A stretch of DNA of 64,000 bases from Thermohalobaculum sp039513195 (GCA_039513195.1 JBCCRM010000008.1:101227-165226), one strand, 5' to 3'; shown: positions 43,111 to 52,209, counted from the first letter of the stretch. The notes: generated by a model from the letters alone, not told the origin. Numbers and translations are program-made.

Positions 43111-44320
43111 GCCTGCGCGACGGCTCATAACAGGGCCCGCCGATTGCAAGGGATTGGGCATGACGTCCGCCGGATCTCCCCCGACCATGTGAAGCCCTAT
43201 GTTCGCAGGGGCGCTAAGAGCGACGGTGTAGCGTAACCGTGGCCCCAGTGGGGCCGCGTAAGCACGCGGAACAATGCGGCCGCGATCTGCGAGGCGGTCA
43301 CACGCCCTCACATGCGGTTCGTGCCGATAAAGACCGAAGAGTGAGACCGCGAACGCGACCCGTCCGAGAGAGCGGTCGAACCAGGCATTCCCTCATGCTT
43401 CACAGAGCACGGGGGCAACTCTTCCGACAGCGCATTATGACGGCCTGTGCCATCCGCTCCCATCTGGCCGAATTCGGGATCATCGTCGCGAAGGGTATCC
43501 ACTACGTCGAACGGCTGCTCGAAGCCGCCGGGCAGGCGCCGGCAGCGGCGCGGCCGGCGCCCGAGCTTCTGGCCGACCAGCTCCGCGACCTGCACGCCCG
43601 GCTCGAGACGGTCACCGGACGCATCGAAGCGGCGCAGAGGTCCGACCCGCTCGCCCGGCGTCTCGCCACGATCCCAGGTCTCAGTCGGGTTGCGCCCAGT
43701 GCTTTCGCCGTCACCACGCCCGACACGGCGGCCTTCCGTTCGGGACGGGACTTTTCCGCCTTGCTCGGGCTGACGCCCAGACCACACTCGAGCGGCGTCA
43801 AGGAACGACTCGGCAAGATCTCGAAGGCAGGCAACCGGTATCTGCGCCGTCTGCTCTATCTGGGCGCGATGGCGCAGATCGCCGCGCGGCGTCGCGGAAA
43901 GCCTGGGTCGGACTGGCTGTGGGGCAGGCTGCAGAGAAAGCCCGCGAAGGTGGTGGCTGTCGCCTTGGCCAACCGCATGGCGCGGGTCGTATGGGCGCTC
44001 GTCAGGAACGGGAAAAGCTAGAGGGCCCGCGCGGCCTGACATTTTCCGCCGGCCAAAGCCGGCCCCGAGAAGGTGAGGCGCCCTGAGAAGGTGAGGCGCA
44101 ATGTGAGATGATGGCGACAGAACGGCGAAACGGCAATCGTGACGCCCTGTTTCGACCGGAGCACCAACGAGGGCGTGCCATTGATCGGGACCCGAGCCCC
44201 GGCGAACTTCATAAGGGCGCGCAGTTCCCATGCTGCAGATCAGACGCCACACACAGGGCCGCGACCGACCGAACCCACCAAACACAAAACGTCTTGCAAA
44301 CCAGGAGCCAATGGTATGTA
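43111..44320 (+). mobile_element. IS110-family element, 5'-truncated body (codon 53 to end plus 3' flank)
   Basis: From 43111 the translation matches IS110 transposases from about codon 53: ACATAHNRARRLQGIGHDVR, VKPYVRRGAKSD, then after a roughly 40 bp palindromic insertion (GGCCCC-AGT-GGGGCC at 43241-43255) AICEAVTRPHMRFVPIKTEE. A frameshift leads into the long frame to 44021 with LMLHRARGQLFRQR, SHLAEFGII, the Transposase_20 segment RLATIPGLSRVAPSAFAVTT and the catalytic-Ser region PHSSGVKERLGKISKAGNRYLR. The codons for the DEDD N-terminus are missing here but occur at 44378-44527. The transposase is inactive as read. Confidence 0.8.
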
Positions 44321-44377
44321 CCCCGCCGCCCCTGGCGGCGAGCCTTCGGCGCCCAGCTGATAGGGCGGAGGAGTGCC
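44022..44377 (+). other. IS110 non-coding region / putative right end-left end junction
   Basis: 356 bp between the IS110 C-terminal coding part and a second IS110 start codon. It holds a GCCGGC-CAAA-GCCGGC hairpin (44048-44063), two direct copies of GAGAAGGTGAGGCG (44067-44080, 44085-44098) and ACGTCTTGCAAACCAGGAGCC (around 44289-44309). The last is similar, from memory, to terminal sequences of this IS110 subgroup. IS110 and IS1111 elements encode a guide (bridge or seek) RNA in such non-coding ends. Confidence 0.5.
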
Positions 44378-44527
44378 ATGGAGATCGTGCGGATAGGTCT
44401 CGATCTGGCGAAGTACGTGTTTGAGGTTCACTGTGTCGACGCCGACGCCAAGGTGATGTTGCGCAAGACGTTGCGACGTGAGGCGGTGGTGCAGTTCTTC
44501 TCCGACACACCGCCATGCCTGGCCGGG
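44378..44527 (+). pseudogene. IS110 transposase N-terminal fragment (codons 1-50)
   Basis: MEIVRIGLDLAKYVFEVHCV then DADAKVMLRKTLRREAVVQF and FSDTPPCLAG match the first 50 residues of IS110 transposases, including the first catalytic Asp in GLDLAK. Homology ends at 44527 exactly where the body copy at 43111 would continue after two missing codons. Confidence 0.8.
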
Positions 44528-44612
44528 AAACGCCGCAGCGTCGGCAGGTGAGCCCCGCATTCCCCGTTCGCTCATAGGTCCGCACCCAGATCAACCATGC
44601 CACCGGCGTCAT
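44520..44612 (-). pseudogene. IS481/HTH-type transposase N-terminal fragment
   Basis: The minus strand reads WLIWVRTYERTGNAGLTCRR CGVSRP, the start of the helix-turn-helix of IS481-like integrases (typically followed by TLRKWWRRF). It is cut off at the IS110 boundary. Confidence 0.6.
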
Positions 44613-44689
44613 CGCATACTCCCATCAAGGTCGAAAGCGATGATCCTACCGGCATACCCGAGAGATGGGCGGTGAAACGATGTCCCCGA

Positions 44690-44800
44690 ACTTCACACGC
44701 GGCAGACCCTTCAGGACGCGCTGTCCTAAGAGTTCAATCTCGAAGATCATGTGCCGGCGGATCACCTGCTGCGCTGCATCGACCGGTTCACGGCCCTTGT
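44690..44800 (+). pseudogene. IS5/IS1182-type transposase N-terminal fragment
   Basis: The plus strand reads RQTLQDALS, stop, EFNLEDHVPADHLLRCIDRF, the typical N-terminal motif of IS5/IS1182 transposases. It abuts or slightly overlaps the IS256 remnant on the other strand, so the exact border is uncertain. Confidence 0.6.
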
Positions 44801-45210
44801 AGCCGACCAAGCCGAGGCTGTCGCGCGCAAGTGCACAACGCGGGTGTGGACCGTGGTATCGGGAAAGATGGCGGTAACGGCGCCGACGAAGTCAGGCGAT
44901 ACGTCCAGTCCGTAGAGTTCCCAGAGACGGCCGACGACTTCCCGCACGCTTATGCCGCGCGCGTAGATCGAGATGAGCTTGGCATTGAAGTCCGGAAACC
45001 GCCATTGGTGCTTGGCCAGCAGCTGTGAGCTTGGCTGCCGATCGCGTGGCACGTCCAGGCCAGTCTTGCCGTCGCCGTTCAGCATCGTCTTGCGACCTTA
45101 GCCGTTCTGGCGAGTATCGGTGCCGCCGCCGTCGGCGCGATGGTGGTCCATCTCCGCGTTCAACATCGGCCAGGTGGAAACCATGTCGGCGATCATGAAT
45201 TTGAGATCGC
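44770..45210 (-). pseudogene. IS256-family transposase remnant
   Basis: The minus strand gives NAEMDHHRADGGGTDTRQNG, stop, GRKTMLNGDGKTGLDVPRDR, then FPDFNAKLISIYARGISVRE and LYGLDVSPDFVGAVT, which follow IS256 (Transposase_mut) closely. After VVHL a frameshift restores RDSLGLVGYKGREPVDAA. The central catalytic part is deleted. Confidence 0.8.
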
Positions 45211-45226
45211 CGACCGCGAGCGTCTA

Positions 45227-45370
45227 GATCAAGACAACAATCGCCGATTGCACAAGAGCCTTGGGAATGTCACGCCGGTGGAAGCCTCTTACCACTGCGC
45301 CCCGGCCATTTTGGAGGAGCGAAGGAGGATGAAGGACGCAACCCTCCGCCAGCGCCGCTGCTCAACCAGA
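45227..45370 (+). pseudogene. IS3-family transposase C-terminal remnant (second)
   Basis: The plus strand reads QDNNRRLHKSLGNVTPVEAS YHCAPAILEERRRMKDATLRQRR, matching the OrfB ending YNxxRxHxSLGNxTPxDxYxGRxxxILxxRxRIKxxTLxxRR. It is a different IS3 subgroup from the remnant at 42590-42810. Confidence 0.75.
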
Positions 45371-45654
45371 GCCGTGCCGCATGACGTCAGAGCGAACGAG
45401 CCAGCCCGTTATCACCGTCATGGTGTCCGGCGTACAAAAGCAACTGACGAAGGCCAGACCTTGATCAGGGACAGAAATCCAAGTCTCCGGCTCGTGCTCG
45501 CTGCTTGCATGGTCGCCCTGCACTGGCGCGTACTTTTCTCGAGTTTCACATGCCCGCGCCAAATCAACATGCTTGAGTGGTTCAGACGACCCCTCCCATT
45601 TGCCTGTCGTGTGCTCTATTCTCGCTCGGCACTGCCAGCCAAGACGAGCGCACG

Positions 45655-47910
45655 CTATGTGACGCGGGAGCTATGGCCGGGAACGCCCTTGCGCCAGTAA
45701 GCGACACTCAACTGCTGCTTTTTGCCGAGGCCGAAGTCTTTCTTGAACACGCTGCGCACGGCTTGCGCCGCGCTGAATTCTCCTGCAAACCAGCCATAGG
45801 CAACGGGTGTCCCCGTGCAACCGCGCACAAGATCGGCAACGCTCTCCGAAAATGCCTCCGGCGGCACGGCCGTTACCTTCATCTTGCTCCGGGGCAGATA
45901 AGCATCCAGGGCAGCTTGCGAGGGGGCCGTCGCGATCACCGTGCCGGTCACCCGGCCATCCACGCTCTCGATCAGGCGGGCCAAAGCCGGTAGACCGGTA
46001 TAGTCCGAGGCGAGCACCACGTTTTCGGTCTTTTCCAGATAGGGATCGCCGAACGGGCCCATCACGCCGACCGGCTGTTCGTCGCCATCGGCCGCCGCCC
46101 AGTTGGAGATCAAGCCGCTTTCGTGATGAGCGACATCGACATCGATTTCCCGCGCGTCGATCCGGATCTCGCGGATGGTAACGTAGCGGGCATGGAGCCG
46201 GTCGGCGCCCTCCGGCCAAGAGGTCGCGCCATTCTCGGCAATCACCGGCCAGATCGGGTTGCGGCCCCGTTCCTCCGGCATCATCAGCCGGATATGCACA
46301 CCATCTTTCATGAAGGCCTGCACGTCGACGCCCTCTAGTGTCACGCGGATGATGCCGGGAAAGACCTCGCGACGCGCTTTGGCGCGGAGTATGCGGAAAT
46401 TCGACGGCAACTCGCCGACTTTAATCCCGCCGGTCCAGCGCATGGTCTGCGTGGCGGGCAGGTCGAACTCCGCGATATGCTCGATGATCTCTTCGCGGAT
46501 GAAGGTCAGAAAATTCTCGCTCGGCGTGTCGATCAGAACGTCGACAGCACCGTCGGTGGTCCGCATCTCGACCAGACAACCCATCTCCTCCATCCGCAGC
46601 AGGCCGGGCTGTGGCCAGGTGCAGGTGATGCCATGTTCGGTGAATTCGTGGTCGCAGAAGGCGAGCAGGCCTTTCGGATCGGCCACGGTCATCGAGCCGG
46701 TGGAGATCGCACGCTCGCCATCCAGTCCGCGATCCGACTGTTTGGGCGAGGCAAAGCCGAGATAGAGGATAGCGAGTGGGATGAGGGCGAGCGGTACTGC
46801 CGCGATCAAGGTCGGCAGATAGCCCTGCGTGTCAATCACATAGCCGACGATCGGGTCGGTGAAGCCGGCCAAGACCATGTACATCGCGACCTGAACCGAA
46901 AAGTCGAAGCCCGGGATCTCCGGCCGTACTTTGTCCATCGCGCCGCGAAACATGACGATATCGGTCATCGCAATCGCCGCCCAGCCTAAGATGATGGCAT
47001 AGCGGATAGCATCGGGAAGCGCCGCGGCGATGAACGCGATGGCGATCAGGACCGGGACGTTCAGAAAGCCTACGATGTAGATCGCGCGTACCCGCGGCAG
47101 ATGGCGCAGCAGCGGGCCGAACAGTGCCGTCGCGCCGCCGCCTGCGCTCATCGCGAAGAGCCCGAACCAAACCGCGATCTCCTCAGTAGTCATGCCCTGG
47201 TCGACCATCATCAGGCGCATCGGCAGCATGGTCATGATCAGCGGCAACCGCATGGTGCCGAGGATTGCGAGCCAGCGGCCCATCTTCGGCTGGGCGAAGA
47301 ACCGCAATGCGTTCCGAAACGTGACCTCCGGCGCCCCACGGAGGCGAGCGGGTTCCTTCACCAACAGCAGCGCAAGCAACGGCAGCGCAAACAGCGCAGC
47401 CTGGATTAGCAGCGCCAGGCGCCACCCAATGCTGTCGTAGAGATAGAGGAAGCCGAACCCGCCGACGATGGCGCCGGCATAGGCCCCGGCATTCTGAAAG
47501 GTCGATCCCATGGTGCGCTCCGACGGTCGCATGAGCGAGATCGCCAGCGCGTCCACCGCGACATCCTGCGTGCTGACTGCCAAACACGCGACAAAGAGCG
47601 CTAAGAAGAGCGGCGTCAGCGAGCCGCCCGGGTCGCACATCGCGAGCACTACGATCCCGGCGACATGGATCGCCGACAGCACGACGATCCAGGACTTGTA
47701 TCGGTCGCGGCCGACTTTGTAGCGGTCAATCAGCGGGGCCCAAAAGAATTTGAAGATGTAGGGCATCCCCGCCAACTGCACCAAGCCGATGGTCGTGGCG
47801 GAGTGCCCTTCCTGCCGCATGATGATCGGCAAAGCCATGACCGCAAAGAAGAAAGGAATGAATTGGACGGCATAGAGCACGCTGACCACTGATAAAATTC
47901 GCCACCGCAT
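45655..47910 (-). CDS. Fused MFS transporter - DUF2218 - siderophore-interacting FAD reductase
   Basis: 751 residues. Residues 1-400 form a 12-helix major facilitator resembling AmpG/RhtX-type permeases (SATTIGLVQLAGMPYIFKFF WAPLIDRY; STQDVAVDALAISLMRPSER). After a short linker, LLAFCDHEFTEHGITCTWPQ to FLTFIREEIIEHIAEF is a DUF2218-like domain (about 415-500). The remainder is a SIP domain: RYVTIREIRIDAREIDVDVA HHESGLISNWA (FAD site), GPFGDPYL, VVLASDYTGLPALARLIES and the C-terminal YGWFAGEFSAAQAVRS...SVAYWRKG. Import of a ferric siderophore and cytosolic reduction to release iron in one polypeptide is inferred. It neighbours a TonB receptor and an AraC regulator. Confidence 0.88.
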   Translation of the reverse strand: MRWRILSVVSVLYAVQFIPFFFAVMALPIIMRQEGHSATTIGLVQLAGMPYIFKFFWAPLIDRYKVGRDRYKSWIVVLSAIHVAGIVVLAMCDPGGSLTPLFLALFVACLAVSTQDVAVDALAISLMRPSERTMGSTFQNAGAYAGAIVGGFGFLYLYDSIGWRLALLIQAALFALPLLALLLVKEPARLRGAPEVTFRNALRFFAQPKMGRWLAILGTMRLPLIMTMLPMRLMMVDQGMTTEEIAVWFGLFAMSAGGGATALFGPLLRHLPRVRAIYIVGFLNVPVLIAIAFIAAALPDAIRYAIILGWAAIAMTDIVMFRGAMDKVRPEIPGFDFSVQVAMYMVLAGFTDPIVGYVIDTQGYLPTLIAAVPLALIPLAILYLGFASPKQSDRGLDGERAISTGSMTVADPKGLLAFCDHEFTEHGITCTWPQPGLLRMEEMGCLVEMRTTDGAVDVLIDTPSENFLTFIREEIIEHIAEFDLPATQTMRWTGGIKVGELPSNFRILRAKARREVFPGIIRVTLEGVDVQAFMKDGVHIRLMMPEERGRNPIWPVIAENGATSWPEGADRLHARYVTIREIRIDAREIDVDVAHHESGLISNWAAADGDEQPVGVMGPFGDPYLEKTENVVLASDYTGLPALARLIESVDGRVTGTVIATAPSQAALDAYLPRSKMKVTAVPPEAFSESVADLVRGCTGTPVAYGWFAGEFSAAQAVRSVFKKDFGLGKKQQLSVAYWRKGVPGHSSRVT

Positions 47911-47980
47911 CCCCGGCCTCCCTCGCTGCCCGGCGCCGCTCGACCTTGGATCGCGCGGTCCGAAGCTGAAGTTAGGATCG

Positions 47981-50137
47981 TCAGAACCGCGCCGTCAGCG
48001 CCGCACCAAAGGTGCGAGGCCGCCCTGCCGCGCTTAGGAAGCCACCGCCTAGGAACGGGCTCACCTCCTCGCGGAAGGTCTCGTATCGCTCGTCGAAGAG
48101 ATTCGTGACAAAAGCGTCGACGCGCAGTTCGGTGCCGTCCACATCGAACGCATAGCCGGCAGAAAGATCCACCACCGTGTAGCTGTCAAGCTCGTCCTGG
48201 CCCAGACCTGAAGCGGTAGAGCCGACATGGCTGACGCTGACGATGGCATCGAGCCCGTCAATCGGCATCCAGGTGATGGCGCCAGCGGCGGTGATGTTCG
48301 GCGCGCGGGGAAGCTCTCCGCCCTCCAATTCCAGCAGGTTCGGCCCGGCATCCTTGATCTCCGTCTCCACAAGGCCGACCGCGGCGCTGATCCGCCACTC
48401 CGGCGTCGGCTCGAAGGAGGCGGCGATCTCTCCGCCAAAGCCGATCGCCTCTGGGACATTGCCAAATAGCCGCTCACCGGTGGAGTCGATCACATCCGAC
48501 GCCCCCGGAACCTGCGCGTCCTCCCACTGGTAGTAGAACCCGGCGACGGAGAGGTCGAGCCGGCCGCTAAACAGGCTGGTTCGGGCATAGATCTCGTGCT
48601 GTTCGATGAATTCCGGCTCGAACGCCGCTGTCGCGACACCGGGAACCCCCTGCAGCGCGGCGCCGAGATCGACATCCACCCCGCCGTTCCTAAATCCCTC
48701 CGCGTAGGTGTAGCCGATGGCGGATGTCTCGTTGAAATCGTAGCGGAGCCCAACCTTAGGCAGGAACACCGTCTCGTCGAAGCTGGCGGAGGAAGCTGGG
48801 TTTCCGGTCGGTGCCTCGGCGTCCCGGAACCGGTCGTCAATCTCGACCCGACCGCCGGCGATGATTGACAAACCCGGCAGGAGATAGTCGGCGGAGATCT
48901 CGGCTTCGCCATAGATGCCGGTGTTCTTGATCTCTCCCTCGACCAGGAAATCAAAGGCGTTCTCGCCGAAGCCGTCCTCCTCCTCGCGATTATAGATGAC
49001 GCCGAAAAGGCCGCGGCGAAGAATGCCGATGTCGCGGAGTTGCACGAAGCCTTCAACTTCGATCTGGCTCTTGTCGAAGCCGGTCTCGCCCGAGACGAAG
49101 GGGATCGGCCCAAAGGGCGACTGCAGAACGAAGCTTTCGAGGGTATCGACAAAGCGCAGCTCGTTGTCCTGATAGGCCGCACGGGCGACCAGCGTGACAT
49201 TGTCGGTCAGTTCATGCTCCGCCCGGATTTGAAGGGTCAACTGCTCGACTTCCTCGTAGGAGCTGCGCAGGAAAAAGGGGAACACGTCGTCGATCTCCAA
49301 CGCGTCGACATCGGTGACGAAACCCTCCAAAGGCCGTTCGTTGTCAAGGTAATCGGCGCTTAGAAGGATGCTGAGGCCATCCACTGCTTGCGGCTCGTAG
49401 AGGAGCTTGCCGCGCAACCGCCCAAAGCGTTCTTCTTCCGGATCGCCAAAGCCTGGATCCGGAAGAACGTCCACATAGGACCGCCCGAGACTGCCCTCAC
49501 CGGTGAGACGCAACGCCAATTCGTCCTCCACCAGGGGCGCGTTCACCATAAACGCGCCTGTTGCCGTCCCTTCGGCGCTGAAAAAGCCGATCCTAGCGGC
49601 GCCTTCGAGGTCGAAGATCGGGTCGTTGGTGTAAATCCGGATCGCGCCGCCAAAGGCGTTGCGGCCGGTGCTGGTCGGCTGCGGACCGCGGGCGACCTCC
49701 ACGCTGCTCACATCCCAGAGCGAAACCTGCGAGATCGTGGAACTATCGCCGGACGGCGTCGCCACATCGTCGACCAGGATCGGCGTGCGTGGCTGAGAGC
49801 CGACGGTAATACCAGGCCGGGCACCGCTGGTGCTGTCGACACCCCGGATAGACGGAAGCGAGAAGCCCTCGTTGGCGAGAACGTTGGCCTGCCCATCCAC
49901 CAAATCGTCGATGTCGCGGTTCTGCGGGGCCGAGGCCTCCTCGCCCCCAATCACGGTCGTGCCTGCCGTGGACTGGCCGAGGCCGCGTTCGATTTTGTCG
50001 CCGCGCACGATGATCGTTTCCGCCATCATCGCCTGGTTTGCGGGCGTCTCTGGCCGCGTCGTGGTTTGCGCGGTTGCCGATTGTGGCGTGGCCATCAGGC
50101 CGCCGATCGCCACCACTCCAATGCACCGAAGATCCAC
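47981..50137 (-). CDS. TonB-dependent siderophore receptor
   Basis: Outer-membrane receptor of 718 residues. A signal peptide ends near ATPQSATAQ. The plug domain shows AMMAETIIVRGDKIERGLGQ (TonB-box region), SLPSIRGVDSTSGARPGITV, PILVDDVATPSGDSST and VEVARGPQPTSTGRNAFGGAI. The barrel has repeated aromatic-girdle strands and ends GAALTARF with terminal Phe. The C-terminal signature VDAFVTNLFDERYETFRE is present. It is the first gene of the uptake unit with the MFS-SIP fusion 70 bp downstream, and is divergent from an AraC-type regulator. Confidence 0.93.
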   Translation of the reverse strand: MDLRCIGVVAIGGLMATPQSATAQTTTRPETPANQAMMAETIIVRGDKIERGLGQSTAGTTVIGGEEASAPQNRDIDDLVDGQANVLANEGFSLPSIRGVDSTSGARPGITVGSQPRTPILVDDVATPSGDSSTISQVSLWDVSSVEVARGPQPTSTGRNAFGGAIRIYTNDPIFDLEGAARIGFFSAEGTATGAFMVNAPLVEDELALRLTGEGSLGRSYVDVLPDPGFGDPEEERFGRLRGKLLYEPQAVDGLSILLSADYLDNERPLEGFVTDVDALEIDDVFPFFLRSSYEEVEQLTLQIRAEHELTDNVTLVARAAYQDNELRFVDTLESFVLQSPFGPIPFVSGETGFDKSQIEVEGFVQLRDIGILRRGLFGVIYNREEEDGFGENAFDFLVEGEIKNTGIYGEAEISADYLLPGLSIIAGGRVEIDDRFRDAEAPTGNPASSASFDETVFLPKVGLRYDFNETSAIGYTYAEGFRNGGVDVDLGAALQGVPGVATAAFEPEFIEQHEIYARTSLFSGRLDLSVAGFYYQWEDAQVPGASDVIDSTGERLFGNVPEAIGFGGEIAASFEPTPEWRISAAVGLVETEIKDAGPNLLELEGGELPRAPNITAAGAITWMPIDGLDAIVSVSHVGSTASGLGQDELDSYTVVDLSAGYAFDVDGTELRVDAFVTNLFDERYETFREEVSPFLGGGFLSAAGRPRTFGAALTARF

Positions 50138-50282
50138 GAGCGACGCTCCCTCTCTTTACCGCGTGGATCTCTTTCAGAGAACAGCAAGGGCCCTGGGATC
50201 TACCCAATTCGGGCTGTGATATGAGGGGATTGAGCTTTTTTGACTAGAATCGTAAGGTTTTCGGGAAAGTCAGAGTGCTGCG

Positions 50283-51161
50283 ATGCCGATACCCCCTGAG
50301 TTCATTCTCCGCGATAAATTCGAGCAGGATGGCGCGGAGCTCCAGGCCCTGCAGGTTTCATCGGACCGTTCGCTCTTTGTTTATGACGCGTTTTACCCGG
50401 AACATGAGGGGCGTGTTCGGGACATACCGGCATTGTTCGCGATGATGTGCGTCTCTGGCGGTGGCCACATGTTGCAACGCACCAGCATGCAACATCTGGA
50501 AGGGACGGTGGAGCCGGGCGATATCGGCATCGCAGCACCCCGTTCGCCGGGTTTCGGAAGATGGCCCGAAATGCGCGTGATCGGTTTCGGGATCGAGATT
50601 CAGGCTTTGACGGACAGTTTTGGCAAGTCTTGGCCGCGCAATCTAAGGCAGGACTTCATCTCGAAATTGTTCCGCGATCCGATGGTCGAGGCGACCATGA
50701 TGCAGGTGGGCTATACCCATGGCTGCCGTGTCTCTGACAGCGTGCTGCTGCATGCGGCCCACATGATCGTCCACCAGTTGCTCGATGCGCCGTCGGAGCC
50801 GGTTGCCGAGGCGGAGGAGGCGGACACTCACCCGCTTACCATCAGCACGACCGATGCGATCAGAGACTATGTCCTCGAACATATCGAGCGGACCATCTCC
50901 GTCGACGAGCTGGCGCGGGAAATCGGGATAAGCCGCCACCATTTCAGCCGGCGCTTCCGGGCAGCAACTGGAAAGTCGCCCTACCAGTACATCTTGGATC
51001 TGAAGCTTGACCAGGCGGCGGATCAGATGGAACGAGATCGTCGGATCAAAGTGATCGATGTTGCTAATATGGTTGGCTACCGAAACCCAGCCCAGTTTTC
51101 TCAGGCGTTTCGGCGGCGGTTCGGTCAGACGCCGCGACGTTGGCGTCTGCGCCGCAACTAA
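50283..51161 (+). CDS. AraC-family transcriptional regulator
   Basis: 292 residues. The C-terminal 100 residues carry two helix-turn-helix motifs: ISVDELAREIGISRHHFSRR FRAATGKSPYQYI and IKVIDVANMVGYRNPAQFSQ AFRRRFGQTPRRWR. The N-terminal part (residues 1-180) is an effector domain similar in layout to PchR-like siderophore regulators but without an obvious named motif. It is divergent from the TonB receptor with 145 bp between start codons. It is therefore probably the ligand-responsive activator of the uptake genes. Confidence 0.9.
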   Translation: MPIPPEFILRDKFEQDGAELQALQVSSDRSLFVYDAFYPEHEGRVRDIPALFAMMCVSGGGHMLQRTSMQHLEGTVEPGDIGIAAPRSPGFGRWPEMRVIGFGIEIQALTDSFGKSWPRNLRQDFISKLFRDPMVEATMMQVGYTHGCRVSDSVLLHAAHMIVHQLLDAPSEPVAEAEEADTHPLTISTTDAIRDYVLEHIERTISVDELAREIGISRHHFSRRFRAATGKSPYQYILDLKLDQAADQMERDRRIKVIDVANMVGYRNPAQFSQAFRRRFGQTPRRWRLRRN

Positions 51162-51436
51162 GCGATTGCTCGGTGCCCCGTAGGCTGCCAGCGACGCCTC
51201 GTTTTGCAGGTGTATCGCCTCCGCAAATCACGAATATTTCAGGTTGCTGGACGATTAGGAAATCGCGTGGCATCGTTACCTTCGGAAGAGCAAATTTAAA
51301 AGGTGGGTTTGGTGGCGGTCTCGGGATGTCTGCTGCCGCTCGGTAGTAGCCAGGTTAAGACGGTTCATCGTTTACGGATCGTCGCAAACATCTCGGTTTG
51401 TGCGGTGGCACCCAGGGGGAAGTGACGGAGGAACGC

Positions 51437-51856
51437 GTGGAGCTGACCAGACGCCAGAGTTTGGCCATAGGGGCTGGCGCAGTTGCGGTCGCGAGCCTAC
51501 CGGTCCGCAGTGTGGCTGCGCAGAACGACGCCGCGGCGGTGATCGCAGCCTTCACCGGTGGGGTCGAACCGCAGGAGGGTGGTGTCGAGATCACCGCCCC
51601 AGAGATTGCCGAAAACGGCAGCTCCGTTCCGGTTGCAGTGTCGGCCCCAGGCGCGCGTGCGATCCTGCTCGTCGCCCCTGGCAACCCCAATCAACGCGTC
51701 GCAACCTTCAATTTCGGTACGCTCTCGGCCTCGGCGAGGGCGAGAACCCGCATCCGACTCGCGCAATCGCAGGAATTGGTGGCGGTGGCTAGGACGGACC
51801 ACGGGTTTGTGCGTGCATCGCGCATGATCGAGGTTGTGGTCGGCGGCTGCGCGTAA
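51437..51856 (+). CDS. soxY: Thiosulfate oxidation carrier protein SoxY
   Basis: 139 residues from a GTG start preceded by GGAGG. A twin-arginine signal (TRRQSLAIGAGAVAVASLPV) directs it to the periplasm. PQEGGVEITAPEIAENGSSV PVAVS is the SoxY core, and the C-terminal swinging arm carries the substrate cysteine in VVVGGCA. The usual ending is GGCGG, so the arm here is one residue shorter with Ala. It is followed 23 bp later by soxZ. The carrier binds sulfur intermediates on its Cys during sulfur-compound oxidation. Confidence 0.88.
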   Translation: MELTRRQSLAIGAGAVAVASLPVRSVAAQNDAAAVIAAFTGGVEPQEGGVEITAPEIAENGSSVPVAVSAPGARAILLVAPGNPNQRVATFNFGTLSASARARTRIRLAQSQELVAVARTDHGFVRASRMIEVVVGGCA

Positions 51857-51879
51857 TCTCTCAGCGGGAGTTAAAGGAC

Positions 51880-52209
51880 ATGGCGCGCGTTAAACCCCGC
51901 GTGAAACTGCCGAAGAAGGCGGTGCCAGGCGATGTCATCACGGTCAAAACCTTGATCAGCCATCCGATGGAGTCCGGTCAGCGCACGAACCGCACGACCG
52001 GTGAAACCATCCCACGAAAGATCATCAACAAGTTTGTCGCCACCTTCGAGGGGGAGGAGATCGTGACGGTCGATATTGACCCTGCCGTCGCCGCCAACCC
52101 ATATTTCGAATTCGAGATGACAGTGCCGGGCCCCGGGACGATCCGCTTTGAGTGGACCGATGACGACGGGGTGATCTACGATCTGGAAAAGGCCATCGAG
52201 GCCGCCTAG
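51880..52209 (+). CDS. soxZ: Thiosulfate oxidation carrier complex protein SoxZ
   Basis: 109 residues, no signal peptide, as expected for a partner exported in complex with SoxY. VKTLISHPMESGQRTNRTTG, RKIINKFVATFEGEEIVTVD and NPYFEFEMTVPGPGTIRFEW TDDDG are the family signatures. It forms the SoxYZ scaffold on which sulfur compounds are carried. Confidence 0.94.
   Translation: MARVKPRVKLPKKAVPGDVITVKTLISHPMESGQRTNRTTGETIPRKIINKFVATFEGEEIVTVDIDPAVAANPYFEFEMTVPGPGTIRFEWTDDDGVIYDLEKAIEAA

Noticed and set aside
43308..44612. 434-codon minus-strand open frame across the IS110 region
   Set aside because: It is mostly antisense to the IS110 transposase. Only its first 31 codons (44520-44612) look like a real, IS481-type fragment.
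50138..50282. Cobalamin or other riboswitch before the TonB receptor
   Set aside because: The divergent spacer is only 145 bp and lacks a recognisable B12-box or long structured leader.
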